Positions 51,751-60,160 of a DNA stretch of 64,000 nt are shown in pieces. The stretch covers positions 310,001 through 374,000 of the forward strand of contig NZ_JBHTLI010000001.1 of NCBI RefSeq assembly GCF_042678405.1, given 5' to 3'. A program made the position numbers and the translations under genes. This DNA is from Salegentibacter_A chungangensis. GTDB lineage: Bacteria > Bacteroidota > Bacteroidia > Flavobacteriales > Flavobacteriaceae. Positions within the stretch are counted from its first letter, which is position 1; each line of letters begins with the position of its first letter. Below the pieces are notes generated by a model. That model had not been told where the DNA came from, did no database searches, and was given only the letters and a program-made list of their open reading frames with translations.

Positions 51751-53853
51751 ATGGGCAAACAAATTAATGTCGCATTAATTGGAAATCCCAATACAGGAAA
51801 AACATCGGTTTTTAACCAGCTTACAGGACTCAATCAAAAAGTTGGGAATTACCCGGGAATCACTGTAGAGAAAAAGGAAGGGATAAGCAAGCTGGATCGC
51901 ACCCTTAAAGCTCATATCATAGACCTGCCGGGAACTTACAGCCTTAATGCTTCTTCCCTCGATGAAAATGTGGTCATCGAACTGCTGCTCAATAAAAACG
52001 ATAAAGATTACCCCGATGTCGCCATAGTAGTGAGCGATGTCGAAAATCTCAAGAGAAACCTTTTACTTTTCACACAGGTGAAAGACCTGGGTATACCTAC
52101 CATCCTGGTGGTCAATATGGCCGACAGGATGAAACGAAAGGGAATTTCTCTGGATATAGACCTGCTGGAGGAACGCCTAAAGACAAAAGTTGCCCTGGTC
52201 AGTGCCAGGAAGAATTTAGGAATAGACCACCTAAAGGAACTGATAAAAAATTACCGTCAGATTCCCACCGAGCCCTGTGTAAATGCTTCTGTAATAGATC
52301 CGGAATACTTCGGGAATCTGCGAAAGACATTTCCTAACCAGTCCCTATACAAATTATGGCTGGTCATCACACAGGATGTGAACTTCGGGAACATCAACAG
52401 GTCAGACCTTAAAAAGAATCCCGATTTCAGTACGAAGTCTACCAGTGACCTGAAGCGGCTTCAGCAAAAGGAAACCATATTAAGATACCAGTTTATCAAC
52501 GGGATCCTGAAGGAAGCCTTGAAAATAGACCGAAATGCCGCCACCGATCTCAGAGCAAGATTCGACCGCGTGCTTACCCATCAGGTTTGGGGCTATGTGA
52601 TCTTTTTCGCTATTCTTCTGCTTATTTTCCAGGCAATTTACAACTGGTCCAGTTACCCGATGGATCTCATAGACGCCACCTTCGCCTCTATGAGCGAATG
52701 GGCGAAAGGAACACTGCCTTCAGGGGTTTTCACCAACCTTATCGCCGAGGGAATAATTCCCGGGCTTGGTGGGATCGTGATCTTTATTCCGCAAATCGCC
52801 TTCCTGTTCCTCTTCATTTCGGTCCTGGAAGAAACGGGCTATATGAGCCGTGTTGTATTCCTGATGGACCGCATCATGCGCCGTTACGGGCTTAGCGGAA
52901 AAAGCGTTGTGCCACTTGTATCGGGAACGGCCTGTGCCATCCCGGCGGTAATGGCCACCAGGAATATTGAAAACTGGCGGGAAAGACTTATTACCATCCT
53001 TGTGGTGCCCTTTACCACCTGTTCGGCAAGATTACCGGTTTACCTTATCATTATAGCACTTGTAATCCCTGACAAAGCTTTCTTTGGGTTTAACCTTCAG
53101 GGATTAACATTAATGCTGCTCTACCTAATAGGCTTCGGAATGGCTATCTTTTCGGCCTGGTTATTGAACAAAATATTAAGCATAAAGACACGCAGCTACT
53201 TTGTGATCGAAATGCCTAATTACAAGGTGCCAATGATCAAGAATGTAGCGATTAATGTGGTTGAAAAAACAAAATCATTTGTGTTGGGCGCCGGGAAGAT
53301 CATCCTTGCAATCTCGGTAATACTGTGGGTCCTGGCGAGCTACGGTCCGGGAGATGAATTTGAGAATGCCGAAGAGATCGTGACCGCAGAATATGCTCAG
53401 GATTCAGGTATTTCTCAAAAAGATCTTGACGAAAAGGTCGCTTCATTTAAACTGAAGAATTCCTATATCGGAATTATGGGAAAAGGAATAGAGCCGGTTG
53501 TGGCGCCGCTTGGTTACGACTGGAAAATAGGGATCGCCATCATAAGCTCTTTTGCCGCACGGGAAGTTTTCGTAGGAACCCTGGCCACAATTTACAGTGT
53601 GGGAAGCGACGAGCAGGAAACCATACAGAACCGGATGGCGGCCGAGACAAATCCGGTGCTGGGTGGGCCCTTGTTTACCTTTGCCAGCGGAGTAAGCTTA
53701 TTGCTTTTCTATGCTTTTGCAATGCAGTGTATGAGCACCCTTGCGATAGTTAAGAAAGAAACCAACACCTGGAAATGGCCTGTTCTGCAGCTTTTTGTTA
53801 TGAGCGCATTTGCTTATATTGTTGCTCTCATTGCATTTCAGTTCTTAAAATAA
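51751..53853 (+). CDS. feoB: Ferrous iron transporter B
   Basis: A 700-residue Fe(II) permease. The N-terminal G domain has G1 GNPNTGKTS (11-19), G3 DLPG (58-61) and G4 NMAD (122-125), followed by a helical GDI-like region. The membrane part carries two Gate-type repeats; RYGLSGKSVVPLVSGTACAIPAVMATR is the first conserved block and SSFAAREVFVGTLATIYSVG the second. About eight or more transmembrane segments are visible. The order feoA-feoB-small Cys-rich protein is a classic Bacteroidota feo operon. Confidence 0.97.
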   Translation: MGKQINVALIGNPNTGKTSVFNQLTGLNQKVGNYPGITVEKKEGISKLDRTLKAHIIDLPGTYSLNASSLDENVVIELLLNKNDKDYPDVAIVVSDVENLKRNLLLFTQVKDLGIPTILVVNMADRMKRKGISLDIDLLEERLKTKVALVSARKNLGIDHLKELIKNYRQIPTEPCVNASVIDPEYFGNLRKTFPNQSLYKLWLVITQDVNFGNINRSDLKKNPDFSTKSTSDLKRLQQKETILRYQFINGILKEALKIDRNAATDLRARFDRVLTHQVWGYVIFFAILLLIFQAIYNWSSYPMDLIDATFASMSEWAKGTLPSGVFTNLIAEGIIPGLGGIVIFIPQIAFLFLFISVLEETGYMSRVVFLMDRIMRRYGLSGKSVVPLVSGTACAIPAVMATRNIENWRERLITILVVPFTTCSARLPVYLIIIALVIPDKAFFGFNLQGLTLMLLYLIGFGMAIFSAWLLNKILSIKTRSYFVIEMPNYKVPMIKNVAINVVEKTKSFVLGAGKIILAISVILWVLASYGPGDEFENAEEIVTAEYAQDSGISQKDLDEKVASFKLKNSYIGIMGKGIEPVVAPLGYDWKIGIAIISSFAAREVFVGTLATIYSVGSDEQETIQNRMAAETNPVLGGPLFTFASGVSLLLFYAFAMQCMSTLAIVKKETNTWKWPVLQLFVMSAFAYIVALIAFQFLK

Positions 53854-53883
53854 CAGAAACAGGAGAAAAAAGAAATTGAGATT

Positions 53884-54030
53884 ATGGAAATTCTACAGCA
53901 AATACTTGTATTAATAACCTTTCTAATAGCAGTAGGCTACCTGTTTACCAAATTCATCTGGATGCCTCCTTTTATGAGAAAAAATGAAAAGGTAAAAGCC
54001 TGCGGTGTTTCAGGTTGTGGCTGCGATTAA
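53884..54030 (+). CDS. FeoB-associated Cys-rich membrane protein
   Basis: A 48-residue protein starting at ATG 53884. One transmembrane helix (MEILQQILVLITFLIAVGYL) is followed by KFIWMPPF and a C-terminal cluster ACGVSGCGCD with three cysteines. This is the pattern of the small FeoB-associated Cys-rich family (PF12669). It begins 30 nt after feoB and ends before the converging ZIP gene. It may bind or sense iron for FeoB, which is inferred from the family and position. Confidence 0.8.
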   Translation: MEILQQILVLITFLIAVGYLFTKFIWMPPFMRKNEKVKACGVSGCGCD

Positions 54031-54050
54031 GTTCCTGCCTGCTTTTTACT

Positions 54051-54875
54051 CTATCCAAGCCCCACATCCAGGGTCATCATTATCATAAAACCGCCAATAA
54101 AGCCCATAGTGGCGATATCGGTATACCGTTCCTGCTGAGACTCGGGCACTACCTCTTCCACTACAACAAAGATCATTGCTCCGGCCGCAAAAGATAAAGC
54201 ATAAGGTAAAATAGGTTTGAAGGTCATTACTGCCCAGGCACCCAACACAGCAGCCATTGGCTCAACGATGGCCGATAACTGCCCGTAGTTAAAGCACTTC
54301 CATCTTTTCATACCCTGTCTTCTTAACGGCATAGCAACAGCAAAGCCTTCGGGAAAGTTCTGAAGCCCAATTCCAATAGCAAGTGCCACGGCTCCACCAA
54401 TGGTGGCTCCTTCGAATCCGGCGGCCACACCTCCAAACAACACCCCAACAGCAAGACCTTCTGGAATGTTATGCAATGCAATGGCCAGGGTTAAAAGCGT
54501 TGATTTATGCCAGGGAGTTTTTATACCCTCCTTCTCACTCATCCTGAAATTCACGTGAAGGTGAGGAAGAATCTTGTCAAGTCCAAAAAGAAAAAGGGCC
54601 CCTAACGCAAAACCTACAACTGCGGGAATTACTTTCTCGAAACCTTCTCCCGGGCTCATTTCGATTCCCGGCGCCAGCAAACTCCAGAAACTGGCTGCCA
54701 CCATAACCCCGCCGGTAAACCCTAGCATCCCATCAAAGAATGCACGGTTCATATTCTTAAAAACGAAAACAAGTGACGCACCAAGAGCAGTCACTCCCCA
54801 GGTGAATAATGTAGCTAAAAAAGCCGCCATTACCGGGTCTAATTGTTCGAAATACGCTACAACTTCTTTCAACAT
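54051..54875 (-). CDS. ZIP family divalent metal transporter
   Basis: A 274-residue membrane protein of the ZIP family (GufA/ZupT-like), importing Zn, Mn or Fe. The metal-site helices are visible: HNIPEG (135-140) and QNFPEG (172-177, Gln-Asn replacing His-Asn); a His-rich loop PHLHVNF lies between transmembrane segments. I start at the ATG at 54875, which is 2 nt after the regulator stop; the longer frame starts two residues earlier at a TTG. It is cotranscribed with the DtxR-type regulator, so metal repression of its own uptake is likely. Confidence 0.93.
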   Translation of the reverse strand: MLKEVVAYFEQLDPVMAAFLATLFTWGVTALGASLVFVFKNMNRAFFDGMLGFTGGVMVAASFWSLLAPGIEMSPGEGFEKVIPAVVGFALGALFLFGLDKILPHLHVNFRMSEKEGIKTPWHKSTLLTLAIALHNIPEGLAVGVLFGGVAAGFEGATIGGAVALAIGIGLQNFPEGFAVAMPLRRQGMKRWKCFNYGQLSAIVEPMAAVLGAWAVMTFKPILPYALSFAAGAMIFVVVEEVVPESQQERYTDIATMGFIGGFMIMMTLDVGLG

Positions 54876-54877
54876 AA

Positions 54878-55543
54878 TCAAGTGGTTTTTAAGTATAGAT
54901 TACTGGAGATCACATTAGAGATTCTCAACTCCTCTCCATCAATTTCAATAAGCATAGACTGATCAAAAGACTCCTTATCCTTTACCAGGATCTCCTTCCC
55001 GAGTGCTATCCCGTTTTTATCAAGGTATCTCAGAAATTCCGCTGAAGAATCCTTAACCCCCATACAAACTCCACGCTGACCCTTATCCAATTGAGCCAAA
55101 AGCAGCTGGTTGGAAACGGTAAAATTACCATCAGCATCAGGGATGGGATCTCCGTGCGGGTCCCGCTTTGGATATTCCAGGAAACGATCCAGTTCCCTGG
55201 TAAGTTTTTCAGATTTTATATGTTCTAACTGCTCGGCAACTTCGTGCACCTCATCCCAGGTAAAATCAAGCTTTTCCACGAGAAAGACCTCCCACAGCCT
55301 GTGCTTTCTTATCACTTCTATAGCTGCCTGCTTTCCTTCCTCACTAAGCCTCACCCCCTGGTACTTCTTATAATTCACCAGCTTCTTTTCAGATAGCCGT
55401 TTGATCATATCGGTCACCGAGGATGCCTTGGAGTCCATTTCTTCAGCCAGGGCGTTCGTACTAACCCCTGACTTATAGGTTCGCTCAAGGTGAAATATTG
55501 CTTTTAGATAATTCTCTTCCGAAAAACTGAACATCGTTTTCAT
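54878..55543 (-). CDS. DtxR/MntR family metal-dependent regulator
   Basis: A 221-residue regulator. The winged helix (about 5-70) has LAEEMDSKASSVTDMIKRLSEKKLV, followed by the dimerisation/metal-binding domain (RLWEVFLVEKLDFTWDEVHEVAEQLEH, with the conserved Glu/His pattern) and a C-terminal FeoA/SH3-like domain (about 145-215). The metal, Mn or Fe, cannot be told from sequence alone. I start at the ATG at 55543; the frame continues to a TTG-like start at 55564, and the ATG at 55534 is also possible. It is divergent from a TBDR, with a dyad in the shared spacer. Confidence 0.93.
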   Translation of the reverse strand: MKTMFSFSEENYLKAIFHLERTYKSGVSTNALAEEMDSKASSVTDMIKRLSEKKLVNYKKYQGVRLSEEGKQAAIEVIRKHRLWEVFLVEKLDFTWDEVHEVAEQLEHIKSEKLTRELDRFLEYPKRDPHGDPIPDADGNFTVSNQLLLAQLDKGQRGVCMGVKDSSAEFLRYLDKNGIALGKEILVKDKESFDQSMLIEIDGEELRISNVISSNLYLKTT

Positions 55544-55553
55544 TTTCTGCAGC

Positions 55554-55584
55554 CAAAAATACATTTTTTTATTGAAACAATCAA
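55554..55584 (-). promoter_or_regulatory. Promoter of the dtxR-ZIP operon
   Basis: On the minus strand TTG (55584-55582), a 20-nt spacer and TATTTTTG (55561-55554), 10 nt before the ATG at 55543, form a full Flavobacteriia promoter. Confidence 0.6.
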
Positions 55585-55587
55585 TTT

Positions 55588-55603
55588 TTTAGGTTCGTCT
55601 AAA
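55588..55603. promoter_or_regulatory. Candidate DtxR/MntR operator
   Basis: TTTAGG-TTCG-TCTAAA is a 16-bp dyad with one mismatched pair in the half-sites, close to the TTTAGG-N4-CCTAAA type bound by DtxR/MntR regulators. It abuts the -33 TTG of the dtxR-ZIP promoter and covers the -33 region of the divergent TBDR promoter, so it could control both. Confidence 0.6.
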
Positions 55604-55612
55604 TTTTATTTA

Positions 55613-55620
55613 TAATTTTG
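55613..55620 (+). promoter_or_regulatory. Candidate TAnnTTTG promoter of the divergent TBDR
   Basis: TAATTTTG lies 14 nt before the ATG at 55635; the expected -33 region falls on the operator dyad. Confidence 0.5.
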
Positions 55621-55634
55621 CCAAAAATAAATTT

Positions 55635-57923
55635 ATGAAACTCCCTGCAACACTCGTATTATTAATTTCCGTATTCTGTGTAACTGCACAGGAAGCCTCG
55701 GTCTCAGGTAAGATTTCTGCGGAAGGCATCCCTATAGCCTACGCCAATATCTACCTGGAGAACACGAACATAGGAACAACGTCCGATGAGCAGGGAGTCT
55801 ATTCCCTAAAAGTTCCCCAGGGCCATCACGATCTTATTATTCAGGCGGTTGGTTATAAAAAAGAGAAGTATCATCTCGAAATTTTCAGCAATAAGTCTAA
55901 AGAGCTGAATTTCAACCTAAAAGAAGATGTTACCGGCCTTAATCAGGTAGTGGTTTCTGCCAGCAGAACCGGACAGTTAAGGCAAACCGCTCCGGTGATA
56001 GTTTCGGTAACTTCAGCCAAAGACTTTCAGGCCACCCAATCCATCAGTCTTAGTGAAGGACTAAATTTTCAACCCGGCCTTAGGATGGAAACCAATTGCC
56101 AGAACTGCGGATTTTCTCAAGTAAGAATGAACGGGCTTGACGGAGCCTATTCACAGATTCTCATTGACAGCCGTCCTGTTTTTAGTGCACTAAATGGTGT
56201 TTACGGACTGGACCAGATTCCCGCTAATTCTATAGAACGGGTAGAAGTGGTTCGTGGCGGAGGCTCGGCCCTTTACGGCTCGAATGCCATTGCCGGAACA
56301 ATAAACATCATCACCAAGGAACCTACAGAGAACCTGTTCGAGATTGCCAGCAATTTTGCGGCAATTGACGGAAAGGCCGGCGACAAAGCGGTAACCCTTA
56401 ACGGAACAGTACTCTCCGACGATTACAATGCCGGGTTAAGCATTTTTGGAATGTTCCGGGACAGGAATCCTTTTGATAAAAACGGAGACGGATTTACCGA
56501 AATAACCGAAGTTGAAAATAAAACTTTTGGCTTCAAGGCCTTCTACAAGCCAAACGAACGAAGCAAGTTAAGCCTCGACTTTCACACGATACACGAATAC
56601 AGGCGCGGTGGGAACAAGCTGCATCTCTTACCTTACGAATCTGACATTACCGAACAGATAGAAAGCGACGTGGTAGGCGGAGGGCTTACCTACGAGGCCT
56701 TTTCAAAATCCAAAGACTGGAAGTATTCGGTTTACGGAACAGCGCAGTTGTCTAAAAATGACAATTTTTACGGCGGAAAAGGTGAAACCCTTGAAGAAAG
56801 CCTTAAAGGCTTTGGAAATACCAAAGATGAGACCTTTGTCCTGGGGGGACAGACTTCCTACAACCAGGAAAACTTCCTTGGCGGGACTGCAACTTTCACA
56901 ACCGGAACCGAATTCAAGCACAGTGAAATGGCCGATTCAAAGCCCGGATACAATGCATTCATCGATCAAAACCTTAACATTCTTGGCGTATACGCACAAC
57001 AGGAATGGCAGGCAACCGAAAAACTAAAGGTTCTTGGTGGCCTGAGAGCAGATTTCCACAATATCGCAGAAGAAAAAGTAGTGATCAACCCAAGAGTGAA
57101 TGTACTTTACAGCCCATCTGAAAACCTGCAGTTAAGAACCAGCTATGCCAAAGGATTCCGTGCGCCACAGGTCTTCACCGAAGACATTCACGCCCGCATC
57201 GCAGCAGGAGAGATCAGCCTGGTTCAGCTTTCAGACGATCTGAAATCGGAAACCTCGCATAGCTTTTTAGCCTCAGCTGAGTGGAGCAAGACCACTCTGG
57301 ATAAGGATTACCGATTTACTTTGGAGAGTTTCTACACCAGGCTTAAGGACCCTTTTGTTCTGGAAAGAACTTCAGAAACGGTCTTCGTAAAACGTAACGG
57401 GCAGGGTGCCGATGTTTACGGAGTAAATCTTGATGCCGTTTACGCGCCAAATGAAGACTGGATCTTTCAGGCAGGAGGTACCATTCAGAAGGCCACTTAC
57501 GACAGCCCCGTACGTTACAGCGACGACCCCGAAGCCTCACTTGAAAACGCCGAGAATTTCTTTAAATCTCCTAATATTTACGGGAACTTCATCCTTACAT
57601 ATGCTCCGGTTAAAGCCTGGCAGAACAACCTTTCAGGGGTGTACACGGGTAGTATGTACGCACCACATCTAGCAGGTTATATTGAACAGGATCGCCTGGA
57701 AAAGACAAGGGATTTTATGGAGATCAACCTTAAAACGGCTTACACTTTTAATCTTGCCAATAACTTTCAGATGGAAGTGAATGCAGGAGTGCAGAACATC
57801 TTCAATGCCTACCAGGAAGATTTTGATTTCGGGGTAGACCGTGATGCCACTTATATCTATGGCCCATCAAGGCCAAGAACGTTTTTTATAGGATTGAAAA
57901 TCGGGAATAAACTGCTTCAGTAA
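55635..57923 (+). CDS. TonB-dependent receptor, probably metal-linked
   Basis: A 762-residue receptor with a signal peptide (to CVTAQ), a carboxypeptidase-regulatory-like domain (about 20-100) and a plug containing METNCQNCGFSQVRMNG. Cys155 and Cys158 form a CxxC in the plug, which could bind metal. The barrel includes SYAKGFRAPQVFTEDIHARI but no NPNL haem box, and ends in TFFIGLKIGNKLLQ. It is divergent from the dtxR-ZIP operon with a shared candidate operator, so metal or metallophore uptake is likely. The exact ligand is unknown. Confidence 0.9.
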   Translation: MKLPATLVLLISVFCVTAQEASVSGKISAEGIPIAYANIYLENTNIGTTSDEQGVYSLKVPQGHHDLIIQAVGYKKEKYHLEIFSNKSKELNFNLKEDVTGLNQVVVSASRTGQLRQTAPVIVSVTSAKDFQATQSISLSEGLNFQPGLRMETNCQNCGFSQVRMNGLDGAYSQILIDSRPVFSALNGVYGLDQIPANSIERVEVVRGGGSALYGSNAIAGTINIITKEPTENLFEIASNFAAIDGKAGDKAVTLNGTVLSDDYNAGLSIFGMFRDRNPFDKNGDGFTEITEVENKTFGFKAFYKPNERSKLSLDFHTIHEYRRGGNKLHLLPYESDITEQIESDVVGGGLTYEAFSKSKDWKYSVYGTAQLSKNDNFYGGKGETLEESLKGFGNTKDETFVLGGQTSYNQENFLGGTATFTTGTEFKHSEMADSKPGYNAFIDQNLNILGVYAQQEWQATEKLKVLGGLRADFHNIAEEKVVINPRVNVLYSPSENLQLRTSYAKGFRAPQVFTEDIHARIAAGEISLVQLSDDLKSETSHSFLASAEWSKTTLDKDYRFTLESFYTRLKDPFVLERTSETVFVKRNGQGADVYGVNLDAVYAPNEDWIFQAGGTIQKATYDSPVRYSDDPEASLENAENFFKSPNIYGNFILTYAPVKAWQNNLSGVYTGSMYAPHLAGYIEQDRLEKTRDFMEINLKTAYTFNLANNFQMEVNAGVQNIFNAYQEDFDFGVDRDATYIYGPSRPRTFFIGLKIGNKLLQ

Positions 57924-57935
57924 ACGGAAAGAAGT

Positions 57936-58670
57936 CTACATTCGCCTTTCCTTCTGGATCTGTTCATAGGCATCCTGAACCTTTCTGAATTTTTCCTCTG
58001 CCCCTTTCCGGTAAGCCTCGTCCATATGGCCAAGTTTATCGGGATGGTATTTTTTAGCCATTTTACGGTAGGCCTTTTTAACCTCCGCATCGCTGGCACT
58101 TTTATCGATCTCAAGGATCTTATAGGCATTATCGGCACTCTTCAGGAACATCGCCTTGATACTCTCAAAATCGTGACTATTCAGCCTTAGATAACCCGCG
58201 ATCTGGGAAAGCTGGTTCAGTTCAGCCTGAGAAATATTACCATCGGCCTGCGCAATGCTGAATAAAAAGTGAAGAATCTGAAGCCTGACCTCATAACGCG
58301 TCCTGCTATGCAAATAAGCACAAATGCGTTGTGCAGAGATCTCTCTGTTTTTGATCACCTCATTAAAAGTGCGAAATGTAGCATTGGCGCGCTCTTTTCC
58401 ATAGGCCCGAACAAAGTAGGCACGAACATAGTCGAGTTCGGTTTGTGAAACCTGACCGTCTGCCTTAATGACCAGCGAAGCCAGGGAAAGCAGGTTCAGT
58501 TCAAAATCGCCGGGTGAGACCCTGGATTTCTGGGTGCCTCCCATATTCTCGAACAATCCTCCTGCGGAACGGATATAATTGTCAAGCAAAGATCCTATGA
58601 TAAATCCAAGGATGGCTCCGGGAAACCTGAAGTAAATATAGCCCAGAATAGCGGCGAACCATTTAATCAT
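57936..58670 (-). CDS. TerB-DnaJ domain protein (DjlA-like)
   Basis: A 244-residue co-chaperone-type protein. The N-terminus (about 5-35) is hydrophobic with Gly repeats (AAILGYIYFRFPGAILGFIIG) and may be a membrane hairpin. A TerB-like domain follows (about 55-165, with two ADGxxSxxEL acidic motifs), then a C-terminal J domain with HPD at 209-211. The architecture matches DjlA, which works with DnaK at the inner membrane. Its tail converges with the metal TBDR across a 12-bp gap. Confidence 0.9.
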   Translation of the reverse strand: MIKWFAAILGYIYFRFPGAILGFIIGSLLDNYIRSAGGLFENMGGTQKSRVSPGDFELNLLSLASLVIKADGQVSQTELDYVRAYFVRAYGKERANATFRTFNEVIKNREISAQRICAYLHSRTRYEVRLQILHFLFSIAQADGNISQAELNQLSQIAGYLRLNSHDFESIKAMFLKSADNAYKILEIDKSASDAEVKKAYRKMAKKYHPDKLGHMDEAYRKGAEEKFRKVQDAYEQIQKERRM

Positions 58671-58811
58671 TAAAGCGAATTTTGAGGCAAAGATACTATT
58701 TTAAAGAAGTTTTTATGAATATCAACCACCCACTTCTCCAACGCTCATTATGATAAATTCAACTTATTCGCTCATAGTAATTTGAGATATGCTCAGCTGA
58801 AGTTAATTTGG

Positions 58812-58819
58812 TATCTTTG
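58812..58819 (+). promoter_or_regulatory. Candidate TAnnTTTG promoter of the bacilliredoxin gene
   Basis: TATCTTTG, giving a leader of about 28-30 nt before the ATG at 58854. Confidence 0.5.
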
Positions 58820-58853
58820 TAACTTGTTAAAGTTTAATAATAAAACCTAATAT

Positions 58854-59264
58854 ATGTATCCAGCAGATTTAGTAAAGCCAATGCGTGAAGATTTAACAAG
58901 CATCGGTTTTGAAGAATTACATACCGTGGAAGACGTAGAGGCAGCAATGAAGAAAGAAGGAACCACACTGGTTGTGGTAAATTCGGTTTGCGGATGTGCT
59001 GCAGCTAACGCCCGTCCAGGAGCAAGAATTTCATTACAAAACTCTAAGACCCCAGATAACCTTTATACCGTTTTTGCCGGTGTAGATAAGGAAGCTACAG
59101 ATAAAGCAAGAGGCTTTATGGTACCGTTCCCGCCATCTTCACCATCTATGGCGCTTTTTAAAGACGGAGAACTGGTACATATGCTGGAGCGTCATCACAT
59201 TGAAGGTCGTCCTGCCGAAATGATCGCAGAGAACCTTGTGGGTGCTTACAACGAATTTTGCTAA
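58854..59264 (+). CDS. BrxA/BrxB family bacilliredoxin
   Basis: A 136-residue thioredoxin-like protein of the YphP/YqiW family. The active site CGC (Cys46-Gly-Cys48 in VVNSVCGCAAANARPG) and PFPPSSPSMALFKDGE are conserved, as is the family N-terminus MYPADLVKPMREDL. In Bacillus it removes bacillithiol from oxidised protein thiols. Whether this organism makes bacillithiol is not shown in the window. It is a single-gene unit with a promoter and a strong terminator. Confidence 0.95.
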   Translation: MYPADLVKPMREDLTSIGFEELHTVEDVEAAMKKEGTTLVVVNSVCGCAAANARPGARISLQNSKTPDNLYTVFAGVDKEATDKARGFMVPFPPSSPSMALFKDGELVHMLERHHIEGRPAEMIAENLVGAYNEFC

Positions 59265-59289
59265 GCAACTTTAATTAAGAAGCTTTAAA

Positions 59290-59318
59290 AAGGCTGTCGG
59301 TTACCGGCAGCCTTTTTT
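59290..59318 (+). terminator. Terminator of the bacilliredoxin gene
   Basis: AAGGCTG-T-CGG / CCGG-CAGCCTT around a short loop, followed by T residues. Confidence 0.85.
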
Positions 59319-59350
59319 ATTTCAGGCATTTAAAAGCCTGCACCCGGCAT

Positions 59351-59382
59351 TTGCAGATTTACTTCTGAAAAACCTATTTTTG
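59351..59382 (+). promoter_or_regulatory. Promoter of the plsC-HD gene pair
   Basis: TTG (59351-59353), 21-nt spacer, TATTTTTG (59375-59382), 17 nt before the plsC ATG: a complete Flavobacteriia promoter. Confidence 0.6.
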
Positions 59383-59399
59383 TAGCCTTAAACATCAAG

Positions 59400-60131
59400 A
59401 TGAAAAAACTACTTTCTTATCCGCTTTCGGTACTTTTTTATATCATATTTTTTCTGGTCCTGCTTATTTTCCATCCTATCCAATGGATATGCCTGAAACT
59501 GGGCGGATATGAAGCGCATAAAAAGAGCGTGGATATCTTCAACCTTTTCCTGATGAATACCCTAAGGATCCTGGGAACAAGGTTCACCGTAGAGGACCAA
59601 TATGACCTGCCTTTAAACAGGCCCTGTATCTTTGTGGCCAACCACCAGGGAATGTATGATATTCCACCTATTATCTGGCATTTCAGAAGACAACATCCAA
59701 AGTTTGTCAGTAAAAAAGAACTGGGAAAAGGAATCCCAAGTATCTCCTTCAATTTAAGGCACGGAGGTTCCATTCTAATAGACCGAAAGAACAAGAGGGA
59801 TTCCCTGATAAAAATGGCCAAATTCGCCAAATACCTGAATAAGACTAAGCGCTCGGCAGTGATCTTTCCTGAGGGAACCAGAAGCCGCGACGGAGCTCCT
59901 AAAAAATTCAGAGGAAGCGGGATGATCTTACTCTTCAAGCAAATGCCCGAAGCCCTTATCGTACCAGTTACAATCAACAATTCCTGGAAGCTTTTTAAAA
60001 GCGGAAGTTTTCCTATGGAACCCGGCGTACACATCAAGCTGAAAGTGCACGAGCCTATCGCAGCAAACTCTGATGACCCCGAAAGCCTTGCCGCAAAGGT
60101 AGAGCGAATTATCACCGCCGATATTAAATAA
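59400..60131 (+). CDS. plsC: 1-acyl-sn-glycerol-3-phosphate acyltransferase (PlsC-like)
   Basis: A 243-residue membrane-associated acyltransferase making phosphatidic acid from lysophosphatidic acid. An N-terminal hydrophobic segment (about 9-31) precedes the catalytic NHQGMYD block (His82, Asp87) and the substrate-binding FPEGTRSRDG; SILIDRKNK lies between. The length is typical. The stop codon overlaps the ATG of the downstream frame (TAATG), though the HD protein may start 30 nt later. The exact acyl substrate is inferred from the family. Confidence 0.92.
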   Translation: MKKLLSYPLSVLFYIIFFLVLLIFHPIQWICLKLGGYEAHKKSVDIFNLFLMNTLRILGTRFTVEDQYDLPLNRPCIFVANHQGMYDIPPIIWHFRRQHPKFVSKKELGKGIPSISFNLRHGGSILIDRKNKRDSLIKMAKFAKYLNKTKRSAVIFPEGTRSRDGAPKKFRGSGMILLFKQMPEALIVPVTINNSWKLFKSGSFPMEPGVHIKLKVHEPIAANSDDPESLAAKVERIITADIK

Positions 60132-60160
60132 TGCCGCCAACAGCCCTAAAGATTATATTT

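Noticed and set aside
59438..60115. Long open frame antisense to plsC (225 codons)
   Set aside because: It mirrors the intact acyltransferase gene with all motifs; the antisense translation shows no recognisable domain or signal.
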